From Ochotona curzoniae (taxonomy: Eukaryota > Chordata > Mammalia > Lagomorpha > Ochotonidae): a stretch of DNA of 64,000 nucleotides. The stretch is taken from the NCBI RefSeq assembly GCF_017591425.1, contig NW_024467121.1, positions 1,240,001 to 1,304,000 on the forward strand, read 5' to 3'. Both the position numbers and the translations under genes were made by a program. The number at the start of each line of letters is the position of its first letter. Position 1 is the stretch's first letter. The notes beneath the pieces were generated by a model. The model was given only the letters and a program-made list of their open reading frames with translations, was not told the DNA's origin and searched no databases. Below are positions 1 to 49,324 of this stretch, one piece after another.

Positions 1-1110
1 TGGGAACTAAAACCCAAGCACTCCTATATAGAATGTGACTGGCCCAACTTGTTGCTTAGCTGTAGGCCTGTGCTCATCTCTGATTGGCATACTTTTAGAC
101 AGTGGCAGATTATTTTAAATGACAGAATACTAGATCTTTTTTTTTTTCTTTAAGATTTATTTATTTGCAAGATAGAATTACAGAGAAACAATGCTTCCTT
201 GTGCTTGTTCACTTACCTAATGCAGGGTCTGGGGCAGGCTAAAGCCAGGAACCTAGGTCTTTCATGTGAATACAGGGGCCCAAATATTTTTGGCTGTCTT
301 TTGCTACTTACCCAGGTGCCTCAGCAGGGAAAATACCAGATTTGTTTGTTTGTTTGTTTTTGTAATCAAAAGCTGCCTTTTATCCCCCTTACAACCAAAT
401 TTGTTGACAATAATGAATCACATTCAGCATTTTTAGTTTCTTAGCTGAGTGGTGCTCTTAAGAGCAGAACTGCAAATAACTTTAAATATAACATTTCATA
501 AAAACAACCTAGTCAGCAAAATAAAGCCTTCCGTATAGTTAGCTGCAGATTTAGTTTACCTTCTCTTCTGTGTCTATAACAGATTTTCATTTGTAACAAT
601 ACAGCTTAGAGGAAAATTATGCGGGGAATATAAAACATTTTTTTTTCTCTGCCCACAGCCTTTTGGCTGTAAAACATTATTTGCAGGCCATACAGAATTA
701 TCTTTAAAATTAGCCTGTTGCATATTTATTGAATTTCAAGTCCTCTTTGACAGACCAAATGGTTTTTCAGGCTTTAGGTGGCCTGTGAGCCAGATGCCCT
801 TCAGCTCTGCTGGAGCACTTAGCCCTCTAAATTAAGTCCTTTGCATTCATTCACTAACATCCTTCACACAGCTGTATTACTAGAGCATCCTAGTAATAGG
901 GAAAGTAGTGTGGTGATTATCTCAAAATCCTGCTTAAAAAGCCACAATCTTTGGCACCATCATCTTCCCACCTTTGCTTTCCTGTTTGTCATCTAGCGCT
1001 TAGTTTGTTTGCATGATTATTTTGATGACACTTGGATTTCTTATTTTTTTGTAGACACTAACTTATTGATTTGTGGATGGGTGTTTTCTCAGTAGCTTTG
1101 TTCTGTTTAG
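1..1110 (+). other. SUV39H2: SUV39H2 intron, 3' portion
   Basis: No coding potential. It contains an eroded minus-strand SINE at about 137-331 and a short GTTT repeat near 341-361. The rest looks like unique intron ending in the acceptor before 1111. Confidence 0.85.
137..331 (-). mobile_element. Old SINE (CSINE-like), minus
   Basis: 'aagatttatttatttgcaag' tail block, then decayed body to 'cccaggtgcctcagcaggg'. Strongly diverged. Confidence 0.5.
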
Positions 1111-1257
1111 GTAATCACAAGTGAAGAAGCTGAAAGACGGGGACAGTTCTATGACAACAAAGGAATTACGTATCTCTTTGATCTGGACTATGAATCTGAT
1201 GAGTTCACAGTGGATGCAGCTCGATATGGAAATGTGTCTCATTTTGTGAATCACAGC
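1111..1257 (+). CDS. SUV39H2: SUV39H2 exon: SET domain, first visible exon
   Basis: This exon is 147 bp and encodes 49 codons in phase 0, from [13 protein letters not shown] to FVNHS. It follows a pyrimidine-rich acceptor ending 'tgtttag' and is followed by donor 'gtaaga'. It holds the SET segment leading into the NHSC motif. A minus-strand reading of the same bases is open for 63 codons but is only the shadow of this exon. Confidence 0.97.
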
Positions 1258-4200
1258 GTAAGAAGAAATACTTAAAAATATAAACAGTTCAACCTAGTAC
1301 TATTTTTAATGAATAAGTGTCATTAAACTACTTATCTCTTAGCACTTCCAATATATTTTGTTATAAAGGCTGAACCAGGGCTGAGCCAGGCTGAAGACAG
1401 AAACTTAAAGCTTCTCCCAGGTCTTCCACACAGGTGCAGGGGCCTAAGCACTTAGGGCATCCTTCACTGGTTTCCCAGGTGCATTAACGTAGCTGGAATG
1501 AAAGTGGAGCAATCAGGACTCGAAACCGCACCCATGTGGGATGCTTGTATCACAGACAAGTTTAGTGTGCTACACTACAAAGCCAGCCCAGCCTCTTCTT
1601 TTTTAAAGTCTATTTTATGTTATTGTTACATTAGGAGCAGTGTTTGCTTAGGAAACTAAACATTGAGGTGGCTACCAAATAGAATGCACTTTGGAAGTGC
1701 ATTTAGATTTTACAGTGAATTGTTAAGGTAGATATTCATATCACATGAAATCAATGAGCAGAGATTTATTGGTTTAAGAATCACGTACAACAACAGATAC
1801 CTCAGGGTTAACACAAAGATTTAGAATGTTTAGAATATTTGCCTGCCAGTTTGTCAGCCAGAGTCAGTCATGCTTTGAAAATAAAAGAATTCCAAAAGTG
1901 AGGAATTTGTAAATTTTAGCTTGCATGACATCTGAGTAATATAATAAAGTCTCATGCCATCCTGTATGTGCCTGTGGACATGAGTCGTCCTGTTGTTCAG
2001 TGAATCCATGTTGCTTTCTGGGCTACCCACCCATTAGTTGTGTGGTAGCCACCTTGGTTATCTGAATGTCATAGTACTGCAGCGCTTGTGTTCAAGTAGC
2101 TCTTACTTAATGTCTCCAAAATGCAACAGTAGTGATGCTGACAACGACAAAAGGCACAGAAGCTATGACGTGCTTCTTCCAAGTAAAAAGTGGAAGTACA
2201 GTAAAATATTCTGGGAGGAAACACAGTCACATCATTTTTATTACAGTGAATTGTCATAATTCTGTTATTTACTTTTGTTATTTTTCATTATTATTAATTG
2301 TTGTATCTAATTTATAAGTTAAATACCTGTATGGGAAAAAGCATGGCATATATAATAGATAAGCATTTGGTACTAGCCATGTTTTTAGAAATCCACTGGA
2401 CTGCATCCACTGCAGATAAGAAGTGACAATTGTACATTTGTGACTGAAAGTAGGGGTGTGTGGCGGGGTGGCAGTGGCAGGAACCCCCAACTGCTTGAGC
2501 CATCACCTGTTGCTTCCCAGGGTAAGCACAGTAGGGAGTTAGGAGTTAGGAGCAAAGCGAGGACTTGAACTGAGGTATTCCAGTAGGATGCTCACATCCA
2601 ATGACACCAAATTCTCACCCCTAAATATATTTTGTTAAAATTGTAAACATCAACATTTTTATAAATTTTAAAAAGTTAAGATTTAAATTATTATAAAGTT
2701 GCATTCTTTCTTTTTAATTTGTATTTGGTAGAATTTAGAATATGGCTAGACTCTTAAGTGCAAAATCTTATACTCTATATAAACTCTTTCCAAAAATTAA
2801 GTTCATTTCAGGTGAATAATATAATATTAGGCTTCAGTAGTTGACATTGCTTCCATTTATAGATAAGAAAAATGTTGCAGGGTTAATGTAAATGACTGTT
2901 TAGGGATGTACACCTTCTTAATCTGCTCATGGATTTTGCACTAAGAAACAAATGTATAATTGGCAGTGATATTAGAGATCTTCTGACTCCCTCTTTGCTC
3001 TTCTGATTAATTGCAGTGCAGTAAGTTAATCCTCCACTCAGGGTTCGTGAGCGTCTGGTCCAATCACTAGTCCACTTCTAGTCCAGCTTCTTGCTAATGC
3101 CACTGGGAAAGCAGAGTTAATGGCTTAAGTACTTGAGTCCTGCAAAGGACCACTCACAATGGACACCCTCATGGCTTTCAGGCTGGACTTCAGCCTGGCT
3201 CCTGTCGGAGTTGTGAGCCTGTGGAGAGGAAACCAACACAGATGAAAGATTCTCAAAAATTTTTTAAAGGTCCTTTTTTTTTTCCTTACCTGTAAGTTTG
3301 AGATACAGTCATCCCTTTGTATCCATAAGGGATTACTTTTAGAACCTCTGTGGCTACCAAAATTCTCAGATGCTCAAGGTGTATTTGTGAATATCCTATT
3401 GCATTCTTCCATATCCTTCAATCAACACTTAAATACCTTAACATGCCCAACACAGTGTAAATGGCTGTTATACTGTATTGTTCAGAGAATAGCAAGGAAG
3501 AAAGTCTGTTGCATGTTTGGTACACACATTTTCAATACATGGTTAATAATGGATAGAGGTTAACTGTACTCCCCAAACAGATAAGTTCTACTGTCTGATA
3601 AACACTTTAAATTCCTAAGGTATTATCCACCAAATCTCTGACATATGCCATAATTCAGTATGAAATTTTCAAAATATCAAATAATTCTACTTGGTTAAGC
3701 AGTGAAACTTTATGTGCTGATTTGATTTTTTATTCAGGTTTTATTTATTTTTTTAACAGTACTATGCCTCTTTGAAGTAGTTACAGTGCAATATAATGCA
3801 ATATTATCTGGGATTTGCACTAAAATTTTTCCAAAAAAAGTTGAAATTAGGTGAACAAGGTTGGCATACATTAATAATTATTGAAGTAATATGATAGATA
3901 CATGTGGTAGTAGGCATTTATATATTTGGTTTTTAAAAAATAGTTTTTTTTAAGTGTACATCCCTTAAAGGCCTCTAACCAATAAGTAAATTTATTTACA
4001 GTAGACTGAAATAAGAATCTTGGGAATTAAATATTTCATATCACTTGTAAAAGAACTCACTTATATTATATATTTTTACCTAAATCTATTCTTTCTTTTT
4101 AGTGTGACCCAAATCTTCAGGTGTTCAATGTTTTCATTGATAACCTTGATACTCGTCTTCCCCGAATAGCATTATTTTCTACAAGAACCATAAATGCTGG

Positions 4201-5158
4201 CGAAGAGCTGACTTTTGATTATCAAATGAAAGGTATGACTTTCAAGTATTGTTTCATTGGTTTCAGTTTCAGTATAAAGGATCAAGTCAGTAAAAGACTT
4301 TAGATCACCTGAAACATCTGAAATAGACTGATTAGTTAATGATGAGATTTAAGTTGAAAATAAGTGGCTGTAGGAGCTCGCCCTGTAAGATCCAACACTA
4401 ATATGACAGCTAAACTAAAGTCCATGTCTGCCTGAGCTTGGTTAGGCTTTAAATTATCAATCTTCCATGTGACATTACTTCCAGATTATTTTCTAGAATC
4501 CCCATGCTAGAAGTTTTATTTTAACCTTTTTCCTCAATATAATTTTCAACCTACATTTGTGAATTTTTACTTATTGCTTATATGTGTCACTAATATATTT
4601 TAGATTGAAATTGTAATTTAAATACAAAACTTTCTCCATTCCTGCCTGTATCCTTCAAGAACATTTAATTCTGATTTAATTTGATGTTTCCTGTTTTTCT
4701 AAGAATGATGCTTTCTATATATTATTTGATTTCATGGTATGTGCTGTTAAGTGAGATGAATGAACAGAATATGGAATTTTCCACAGTTGTCATTTCAGAA
4801 ATTTTCACAGATATGGGCTGTTAACACTCTGACTGTTACTAGCCCACACTGTCTGTCAAAGGCAGTTTATAACGATTTCTCTCTGAATATTCATTTATCT
4901 GTAAACCCGAAGGGAACTTGTATTCTTGTGGGAGTTAACTTTTAGTAACCTTGAATATGTAGGCACCCTTGTTAGTTACTTTAAAGCTAATGTGAGAAAG
5001 TTGAGGTTCATTCTAGCTTGTGTTAACTCTCCTGTATTTCTTTGCACTCAGGTTCTGGAGATGTCTCTTCAGATTCGATTGACCATAGCCCAGCCAAAAA
5101 GAGGGTCAGAACAATATGCAAATGTGGTGCTGTGACTTGCAGAGGTTACCTCAACTAA
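1111..5158 (+). CDS. SUV39H2: SUV39H2, 3' part: histone H3-lysine-9 methyltransferase (three terminal coding exons)
   Basis: Three spliced exons (1111-1257, 4103-4232, 5052-5158) join in frame to give 127 residues ending in a stop. They cover the second half of the SET domain and the post-SET zinc motif. The family trimethylates lysine 9 of histone H3 at pericentric heterochromatin using S-adenosylmethionine. Seen here: the NHSCDPN motif split across the first two exons (cofactor and catalytic site), GEELTFDY in the second (catalytic tyrosine), and a final [12 protein letters not shown] cysteine cluster that binds zinc with a SET cysteine. I chose SUV39H2 over SUV39H1 from [19 protein letters not shown] and the GYLN C-terminus. 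The chromodomain and pre-SET exons are outside the window. No frameshift or stop is seen, so the gene looks intact. The gene converges on DCLRE1C. Confidence 0.97.
1375..1592 (-). mobile_element. Old CSINE, minus
   Basis: Lacks the tail. Body blocks 'tcccaggtcttccacacagg' and 'cccatgtgggatgcttgt' are recognisable. Confidence 0.7.
2470..2625 (-). mobile_element. CSINE fragment, minus
   Basis: Only the 5' half remains ('aggacttgaactgaggtatt', 'atgctcacatcc'). Confidence 0.55.
3303..3570 (+). mobile_element. Tigger-like DNA transposon relic
   Basis: 'acagtcatccctttgtatcc' at 3305, then 'ggctaccaaaattctcagat' and 'gttatactgtattgtt' (3467). This matches the non-coding Tigger/TcMar-type relics common in mammals. 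The exact family is not assigned. Confidence 0.55.
4103..4232 (+). CDS. SUV39H2: SUV39H2 exon: SET domain core
   Basis: This exon is 130 bp and encodes [19 protein letters not shown] through [11 protein letters not shown], plus the first base of a glycine codon. The acceptor is 'ctttttag' and the donor is 'gtatga'. It contains the SET pseudoknot residues: CDPN after the previous exon's NHS, and the tyrosine in TFDY. Reading through the donor gives a short open extension that is not part of the protein. Confidence 0.97.
4233..5051 (+). other. SUV39H2: SUV39H2 last intron
   Basis: AT-rich intron of 819 bp between the last two coding exons. No repeat or ORF of note was recognised. Confidence 0.85.
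5052..5158 (+). CDS. SUV39H2: SUV39H2 last coding exon: post-SET motif and stop
   Basis: After acceptor 'gcactcag', this exon completes the split glycine and encodes [18 protein letters not shown], then the cysteine-rich post-SET tail ending GYLN and TAA at 5156-5158. The cysteines in CKCGAVTC are spaced as expected for the post-SET zinc site. The lysine/arginine stretch before it (AKKRVR) is typical of the family. Confidence 0.97.
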
Positions 5159-6100
5159 ATTTTTGGGAAATACAGCTGGTGATAATTTTGTTTTTCTCAG
5201 ATGTAACAATTTTAAAAATACACATTTTGGACTCCCTTCATAGTATCACAGGTATACCTATGTTAACTTATGATTAATGATTCAAGACATTTGCCAAATG
5301 CATTACTGAGTTTCCTGAGGAGAGGTACCCACAGTCACATGGACTAATATAAAATCTACCTATTTAATGACTAGATACCCAAAGTGAAAGACAAATTTTT
5401 CAGATCAACATGTGCATTCTAAGCCTGTGGGAACAGAGAAATTCCTCAATTCTTTGACAAGTGTTAAATAGTTGCTGAGATCACACAGTCAACCTGCCAC
5501 ACAACTTAAGAGAGTTAATTCAGTCTGGGTAAATATATTCTATTTTTGTTACTGTATTGTTATGCCTCTTTACTGTTCACTGTATTTGAGACAAATAGGT
5601 GATGCTGAATTTTATACTCTTTTCTACTTTTTCATTAAAACATTGATATTTTAATGATACAGAAATGTAAGACATAAAATTAAATGTAAAAAAATCGAAT
5701 TCAGCTTGATTTTCTATTTTGAAAACAGTCTATCCCATTATGAGGATACATATCAACCTGTAATTCTTGCAAAATTTTTTAACCTTATAGAAGACAAATC
5801 TCCAAAAATTCCTCTCTTTAGTCCAGAATGGCTGGATATTATGCTTCAGTGAAAAGACAGGGCAGTGGGACAAGGTTGAGTTTTGGAGTGCCAGAAAAGA
5901 AAAAATAGAGTATTTTAAGGGTACTTCTGAATTGCTTGAATTAGAAAATCCATGTGAAAGTTCCTTGGGTCTAAAAATAAAACAAGAACCTGGGGTGCCT
6001 CACTAATAATAATGTAACATACATTAACCTGATGGCCTTTCAAGTTCAGGCTACTTTAACATTCCACCAAATTCTTATATTTCCTGTGTGCTTTTCTTCT

Positions 6101-6423
6101 TCTTTTTTTTTTTTTTTTAAGATTTGTTTATTTTCATTGGAAAGGCAGATATACAGAGAGGAGGAGAGACAGAGAGGAAGATCTTCCATCTGATGGTTCG
6201 CTTCCCAGGTGGCCGCAACGGCTGGAGCTGAGCCAATCCGAAGCCATGAACCAGGAGCTCTTCCAGGTCTCCCATGGCTTTAGGCCCTCCTCGACTGCTT
6301 TCCCAGGCCACAGGCAGGGAGCTGGGTGGGAAATGGGGCTGCCAGGATTAGAACCGGGCGCCCTTATGGGATCCTGGCGCTTGCAAGGTGAGGACTTGAA
6401 CCACTGTGCTCATGCCGGGCCCT
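6101..6423 (-). mobile_element. Young CSINE, minus, with target duplication
   Basis: Full length from a T-run through 'aagatcttccatctgatggt' to 'catgccgggccc'. Flanking repeats 'ctgtgtgcttttctt' (6084-6098) and 'ctgtgggcttttctt' (6425-6439) mark the insertion. Confidence 0.9.
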
Positions 6424-8214
6424 TCTGTGGGCTTTTCTTAAAATAATCTATTTTGGATTGATATTTGTCTCATATATGAATTTTTTTAAATGTGTTAAGC
6501 TGAACTTGGCCAAAGTATGTTTCTGAATTATGAGATTTTTTATTTAGCTAATGACTTATAAATACTGGAGCCAATACTCATTTTTGTGGGGAGGGATGTT
6601 TGTGTTTAGGGTTTTGTTTGTTTTCCTGGTCATAGTGAAGCCTCATTCAGGAAAAACTTTCATCTTGGAGTCTGGATTTTCTGATCAGTATTCCCAATTA
6701 ACTGCTACCAAAAGCTTAGTGTTTAGGCTTTAATGACCTAAAATAAGTATGGGTTTTATTAAAAGTGGATTTCAATAATGTAGCACTTTGAAATACCTTA
6801 AAAACTGAATCTTGTTCTAGAATAAGCTATATTTTATTATTGATTGTAATGTCATCACATGATAGTTCATAATATAGGGTAAACTAGTCACAAGTTTGGG
6901 ATCTAAGAGTATATAAAAATTTTTCAGAATGTGTCTGGGACAAATGCATGTTTGGTGACAATTCTTGTGTTTTCTTGAGGAAATTAGCTCAAATCAGCAG
7001 TGAGGAAGGAGTATCAAGCCACAGGTTTATGGTTGCCCCCCAGTGGCCAGGCTCTCAGTTTCTGTTCTCACAAGTATAAAGATATAATTTGTCAATATAA
7101 TTTGTTTTGTTATCTAGTTTGGTTTCAGAAATCTACCTAAAAACGTAGGTAGATTAAAAAATGTAAAAGTGGAGAGCAAAGGGGAAAAAACTATGTTTAC
7201 TAAACTTGCAGTTCTGCTTTATCCTTAATAGAAGAAATTACTGGGCCTTGAAGCCCGAAGGACTTGTATTATCTTTGTTATTGAAAAGTTGAACTGAAGC
7301 AGTGAAATAGTAGAAACTGAATGAAGCTGTTAGGGGCTGTAAGTATTCTGTCAACATTTAGCTGCTTCAGATGACTTGCGTGAAGAAATTTATCAAGGGT
7401 TTCAGACCATGTAAAATGTAAATCCACCGCATTGGTTGTATTAATACCAGTGTTTTCTGTATCTCCCTAAGAAGCCTGTGCAAGAGTAATTTCAGGGTCC
7501 CTGAAGATTCTATATGCAGACTCTAGATTGTACTCAATTCTCTTTGAGTTTAGCGTTTGTTGTTTTTTTGTTTCTGAATATTTTATGGTTGTTTCCAGTA
7601 AGGCTACAAAAAGGGTAGAAAAGTAATGATGTATCCCTGGTTAGCTCCTGAGATGAACCAAAGCCTCATGCAGTTTCTTTATGTGTTAGTTTCCTTTGAA
7701 GAAAGCTATTTGTTATTGTTTATGCTTTTTTGGTTATTAAAAGTATAATTATATGTTCCGTTAGCATAGTGTACATGGATACTTCTGGAATTTTTGAGCC
7801 TTATGATCATCAGGTACCTAAATACTAAATATTCTTTGCTAAATACTTGGAAATGCAAAAGAATTTTAAAGGAACTCAGAGGCAGTATTCATTGAACAGG
7901 TCTTAGGCCTTTTATACAACATATACTTCTCCTAAATCTAAAAGGTTGGTACTGTCAAACCTTTATAATACCTAACATATCAGGCTTTGACACATAATAT
8001 TAATATGCCCAAGATCACCCTGCCAGTAAAGTGTAATTAACCTAATTGTAAGTATTTTATCTTTAAATTCAGGCCAACTTAAACAATATAACATTTAAGT
8101 AGTAAAAATGTACTATTTTTAAATCCCAGAAATTTTCCCTGAGTCAAGTGGGACTAGCTACTTATTTCTTTTGATATATCTAGGGATTCTGGGTCTGAAA
8201 GGCAGGAAGACCGA

Positions 8215-8450
8215 TTTTTCATGTGCTGGTCTACCCTGCAAATACCCATCCTCGTTGGGGTTGGGCCAGGTCGAACTGAAGGCAGGAATATAATCCTAGT
8301 CTCTCTCAACCCAAGCCATGCACTGCCATCTTCCAAGGAGCCTGTTAGCCGGAAGTGGAATCGGGAGAAGAGCCAAGACCCGGACCCACGCACCAGGTAT
8401 CAGATGTGGGCATGCCAGAACAGCAGCTCAACTCATAGACCAAACATGCA
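8215..8450 (-). mobile_element. Old CSINE, minus
   Basis: 'ggaagtggaatcgggaga' and 'cccacgcaccaggtatcaga' correspond to the 5' body. Poorly conserved. Confidence 0.45.
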
Positions 8451-8514
8451 CTCCTGAAGGTCTAGCTATCATTACAAATAATTCTGTACCTTTTTAGTCT
8501 TTCAGAAAGGCATC

Positions 8515-8690
8515 ATAGCATAACATACCAGACTTTCAACTCCAAAGCCAAATTGTGTCTGAATCCTGGCTTTGCCCCTTATGAGCTGTGTGAAGTTACT
8601 TCTGTGCCTTAGTTTCCGATCTACCTCACAGGGTGGTTGAAATTAGTGGAATTAATAGAGTGTGTGAAAACTTAAAGCATTGTTGTAATA
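8515..8690 (+). mobile_element. MIR
   Basis: 'ctgaatcctggctttgcccc' followed by 'gagctgtgtgaagttact' is the MIR core. Confidence 0.8.
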
Positions 8691-8702
8691 AGTACCATAC
8701 AT

Positions 8703-8870
8703 GAGGGTGCTTCAAAAAGTTCATGAAAAAAATAGTATGAGAAAAATGTTTAAATCCATGCACAGTTTTTCATAAGTGTCTTCTGTGAGCCTAAAGAAGA
8801 CTGCACATTTGCATGGACTTCAAATTTTTTCACTTTAAAATTTTTTTCATTTGAAGTACCCTCCTAAGCA
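8703..8870. mobile_element. Short inverted-repeat (MITE-like) element
   Basis: Begins 'gagggtgcttcaaaaagttc' and ends with the complement of 'gagggtacttcaaa': 13 of 14 terminal bases pair. About 168 bp with no coding capacity. Other members are at 35733-35858 and, less complete, near 11325, 16188 and 26210. Confidence 0.6.
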
Positions 8871-10014
8871 TTAGCTGTACCCTATCCCTGTGCTTTTACC
8901 TCTCTGATCATAAGACTGCTGAGCAGTCTGAACTAGGTTGTCAGCCCTTCCTGAGATTTATTTAACCAATATTGATACCAAGCTCACACAAGACTATGAA
9001 AACAGTGTGATTTATTAAATACTAGTCATATTTACAGAATGTTTACAGTCAATTTCTGAGTACCTACCACAGATCAGAACATATATTACTTAATCGTAAG
9101 CATCAGTGAATATATACAAGTAGTTTACATATACGCCAGTTCTTGAGTCTTGCTACCCTAATTTGTCATGTGGGTGCACAGTTTAATTTGAAAATTATTT
9201 TTACACTTAGAGTATGTCCAATTTTATTTCCTTAACCAAGCACACTAAAAGTCCTCATCATAAAATAGAAAAATAACCAATTAAGCTAAATGACTCAGAA
9301 CACATGTATACTTTAGCCATTTAATTTCTTAGGTATTTTCTTTTACATCTTAAGTGGTAAAATCACAATACAATAATTAATCACAACAGGATTCTTAACA
9401 GATATAGCACCTTTTGAGATAAATTTGATCTTGAAATTAATCCAAATTTACTTCAGTTTGAATGCAGTATTCTTACGACCCAAGGTGCTGTCTGTGTAGG
9501 TACATGTCCTTGTGTGCTTCAGCAGGGACACTGTGCTTTTGCTTCATGCCAGTCCAGTTGGCTTACAAGTGGCATTCAGAATTTTTTCTTACTAAGAATA
9601 ATTTCATTCTCTATGAGCTTTGTGAAAGGTGTTAAGAGTCCTTAAGTGTAATGGGCATTAACGTGTGTCTTTGCAGTTTTGTTTCATGTACTTTGAAGTT
9701 GTTAGGTCTTGGTCAGGTGGGCCTTTTATCATTAGGAAATTGTGATACACAGCAACATCACCTTTTCTTTAGTGTTTATAGGGGGTATCATTTTTCATCC
9801 TTTATAAATTGTGCGTATCTCTAGAATTGAGTTTTACAGAAAGCATATAATTGCATTGCCTTTAATGTAATTATTGTCATGTTTGGGTTTAACTGTGCCA
9901 TCTTATTTGCTTTCTTCATTTCCCCTTTAATGCCTTCTGTTAGGTTTTCCACTTAATACAGTCACAATTGATGATTTTTTTTCCTGGTTGCTCTAGGACC
10001 AAGTGTCTTTATTC

Positions 10015-46490
<36,476 letters not shown>

Positions 46491-46923
46491 CTAGCGGTTT
46501 AAATATCCTAGAAGCCCGAGTTTGCCTGGTCCTAAAGTGGCCAGCAGGGAATTAAGGCTATACAGTCAAGAGTCTCATCTCTGCCAGAAATCAACAAAAC
46601 CTGAGTGTCCCTCTACTGAAGAGTCGCCCGTGTCAGTAAAGTTACACGTACAATAGGGTGGAGGAAAAGCCATTTATCGCCTAGCAGGTGACCACATCTG
46701 AGAAGGCGAAATGGGTCAAGCAGGTGTGCTTTCAAACCAGACTCAGTTTGGCTTCCTACTTGGAAACTGAACGTGTTTTTCTCTTTTTCTCTGAATTGTA
46801 CGAGAAGGTTGCCTCTGAGGTAGATTCTCTATTAGTTTCATCTTCCATGTATATGTCCCGTCTACAAATGTGGCTAAGCCATCCCTGATGAGCACAACTC
46901 AGATAAATGATGTTAAGTAAATT

Positions 46924-46925
<2 letters not shown>

Positions 46926-46975
<50 letters not shown>
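46926..46975. repeat. (AC)25 microsatellite
   Basis: Pure AC dinucleotide run, about 25 units, 420 bp beyond the DCLRE1C promoter. Likely polymorphic. Confidence 0.97.
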
Positions 46976-46976
<1 letters not shown>

Positions 46977-47093
46977 AAGTAATGTTTTAGGCTCTTGAAG
47001 CTACATTGTAGCAAGCCAGAAGGATTTAGAGAAGAGAAAATGCATGATGGGGCAAAGGTCTGACAAGGTTTTAGTATTAAGATTCACTAAATA

Positions 47094-47425
47094 GGGCCCG
47101 GCGCGATAGCGTAGCAATAAAACTCTTCCCCTTCAATGCTCCAGGGTCCTATATGGGCACTGGTTCTAATCCCGGCAGCCCTGCTTCCCATCCAGCTCCC
47201 TGCTTGTGGCCTGGGAAAGCAGTTGAGGACGGCCCAAAGCATTGGGACCCTGCACCCTTGTGGGAGACCTGGAAGAAGCTCCTAGCTTCGGATCAGCTCA
47301 GCACCAGCTGTTGCGGTCATTTGGGGAGTGAACTATCGGACATCGGACGGAAGACCTTCCTCTCTGTCTCTCCTCTGTGCATATCTTCCTTTCCAATAAA
47401 AATAAAAAATAAATCGTTAAAAAAA
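47094..47425 (+). mobile_element. Young CSINE, plus, with 12-bp target duplication
   Basis: 'gggcccggcgcgatagcgta' to an A-tail. 'attcactaaata' at 47082-47093 and 47426-47437 flanks it. Confidence 0.93.
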
Positions 47426-47954
47426 ATTCACTAAATAAAAAGTCACTGCAGATGTATTATGCTTTTCCCAAGTAAGTCCCTGTAGATATCATAATGTTTA
47501 ATCACAAACAACTGGAAAGTTTTTTGAAATGCTGGCTGTGCAGGGCACGATGACAAGACCTGTAGTAGTTACACAGCTGGGAAGTGTCTCCCAGAAATGA
47601 AGCTAAGCCTCTACGGCGCCTCTGACACAGGTGCTGTGATATTGGGTTCGAATCTCCGACTCCCAGCCGCCCACTTTGGGATTCGAGTTTCCCTGTCCTA
47701 CTTTTATGTTACTCATCACCCTCTTCTCAAGATGAACTGGATTGACATGTGGATGCAGCCACCTTGGCAGTGTTTCTGATTATGAAATTCAGATCATTTC
47801 TCTTCCCTGGAGATAATATCTTCATGCTTGGTCTTGTCTTGAGGACTTTCTATCCTCCTAGGAACTCCAGGACCCAAAGAACTACTGAAACCCACTTTGT
47901 CATTATTAGAATTCCAGGGGAACATGATATTACAGACTAATTAAAAGAGGGCCA

Positions 47955-48300
47955 TGGGTCCCAGCATGATGGATCAGTGGTTACATCCTCACCTTGAATG
48001 CGCTGGGAACCCATATGGGCACCAGTTCATGTCTCAGCTGCTCCACTTCCTGTTCAGTTCCCTGCTTATAGTCTAGGAAAGCAGTAGAGGACGGCCCAAA
48101 GCCTTGGGACCCTGAACCCATGTGGGAGACCCAAAAGAAGCTCTTGGCTCCTGGCTTTGGAACAGCTCAGCTTCAGTCATTACAGCCACTTGGGGTGTGA
48201 ATCAGTGGAGAGAAGAACTTGCTGTCTGTATCTCTTCCTCTCTGTGCTTCTGATCTGCATTTCCAATAAAAATTAAAATAAGTCTTTTTTAAAAAAAAAT
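47955..48300 (+). mobile_element. CSINE, plus
   Basis: 'gtcccagcatgatggatcag' to 'aataagtctttttt'. Confidence 0.85.
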
Positions 48301-49017
48301 AAGAATAAATAAATAAAAGAGAGCCATAAGCACTATAGGCCACCCGGGGATCAGACCACCAGCTGAATGCGCACATCTGAATCCCAACTCCATTCTCTAG
48401 GAATCTTTGTCCCTAGTCCCTGGGAAAGCCCAAGGAATGAAGCCATAACTGCCTAGCTGTTTGCTCTGCGCTTTGCAATACATACCTGCTTTCATCTGCT
48501 GACAGGGGTGAGCTTAGGTGTTAGGTGAGAGTAGTCAGGTTTGGGAAGTTCTACAAGTGGTGTTCAACCACTACAGAGATGGCAGGCTTGCAGTGCATGG
48601 TAAATCGATGCCCCCTCAGAGACACAAAGTAATATAGGAACAAGCCAGAAATAATAAGTTATAATCAGAGAAATTAGAAATCAGAATGTTAGTCTTGAGT
48701 CTCATCTTGTTCATATGGACATGAACTCAGAGTTTTATTGAAGTACATATTCTCAGGAGGGGTTGGGGTAGAGGATGGGAAGGACAGAAGGCATGACCAT
48801 ATGTATGAGTAAAATAATCTGCTAGCAGGATTCTAATTTGGCAAAAGATGGGTTGTGTTACAATTAAGGACTCTTGCTGAGGCTAGACTGCCAATGCCTA
48901 ATGGCAAATTCTACAGTAAGTTTGGCATCTACAGAATCCCTCAGAAGTAGGAGCTCATGGAAATCTTCTTCACCTACTTAGCTACTTTCCACAGCAAATA
49001 CACTGCGAAAGAATATA

Positions 49018-49290
49018 GGGAAACTGCAGCTTAGCAGATTGAGCTGACATATCATATGGGTGCCAGCTTGAGTCCCAGCTGCTCCACGTCTGATTCAGCT
49101 CCCTGCTAATATGACCTGGGAAAGCCACAGTGGAAGACGTCCCTAGTTCTTGGGTGGGAGAGCCAGAACCACCTCTGGGCTCCTAGCTTTGGCCTGCCTA
49201 GCCCAGCCCTAGCCACTGTGGCCATTTGAGGAATGAACAAGTGATTGGAAGATCTCTCTCTCTCTGTAACTCTTTCAAATAAAAGTCTAA
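49018..49290 (+). mobile_element. Old CSINE, plus
   Basis: 'ctgcagcttagcagattgag' to 'caaataaaagtct', with a short TC run before the tail. Confidence 0.75.
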
Positions 49291-49324
49291 AAAGGGGGGA
49301 GGGCAGTGGTGACGCAGGGAACAA

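Larger units (their letters stand above)
1258..4102 (+). other. SUV39H2: SUV39H2 intron
   Basis: This 2.8-kb intron holds an old minus-strand SINE (1375-1592), a second SINE fragment (2470-2625) and a Tigger-like DNA-transposon relic (3303-3570). The remainder is AT-rich sequence in which I see no gene. Confidence 0.85.
5159..10014. other. SUV39H2 3'UTR and SUV39H2-DCLRE1C convergent intergenic region
   Basis: No coding gene. The SUV39H2 3'UTR starts at 5159. Candidate poly(A) signals are ATTAAA at 5634-5639 and AATAAA at 5976-5981, but I cannot tell which is used. A young CSINE (6101-6423), an old SINE (8215-8450), a MIR (8515-8690) and a short inverted-repeat element (8703-8870) follow. 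The stretch 8900-10014 is AT-rich and featureless by eye. It may include a DCLRE1C 3'UTR, with an AATAAA on the minus strand at 10013-10008 directly after the stop. Confidence 0.6.
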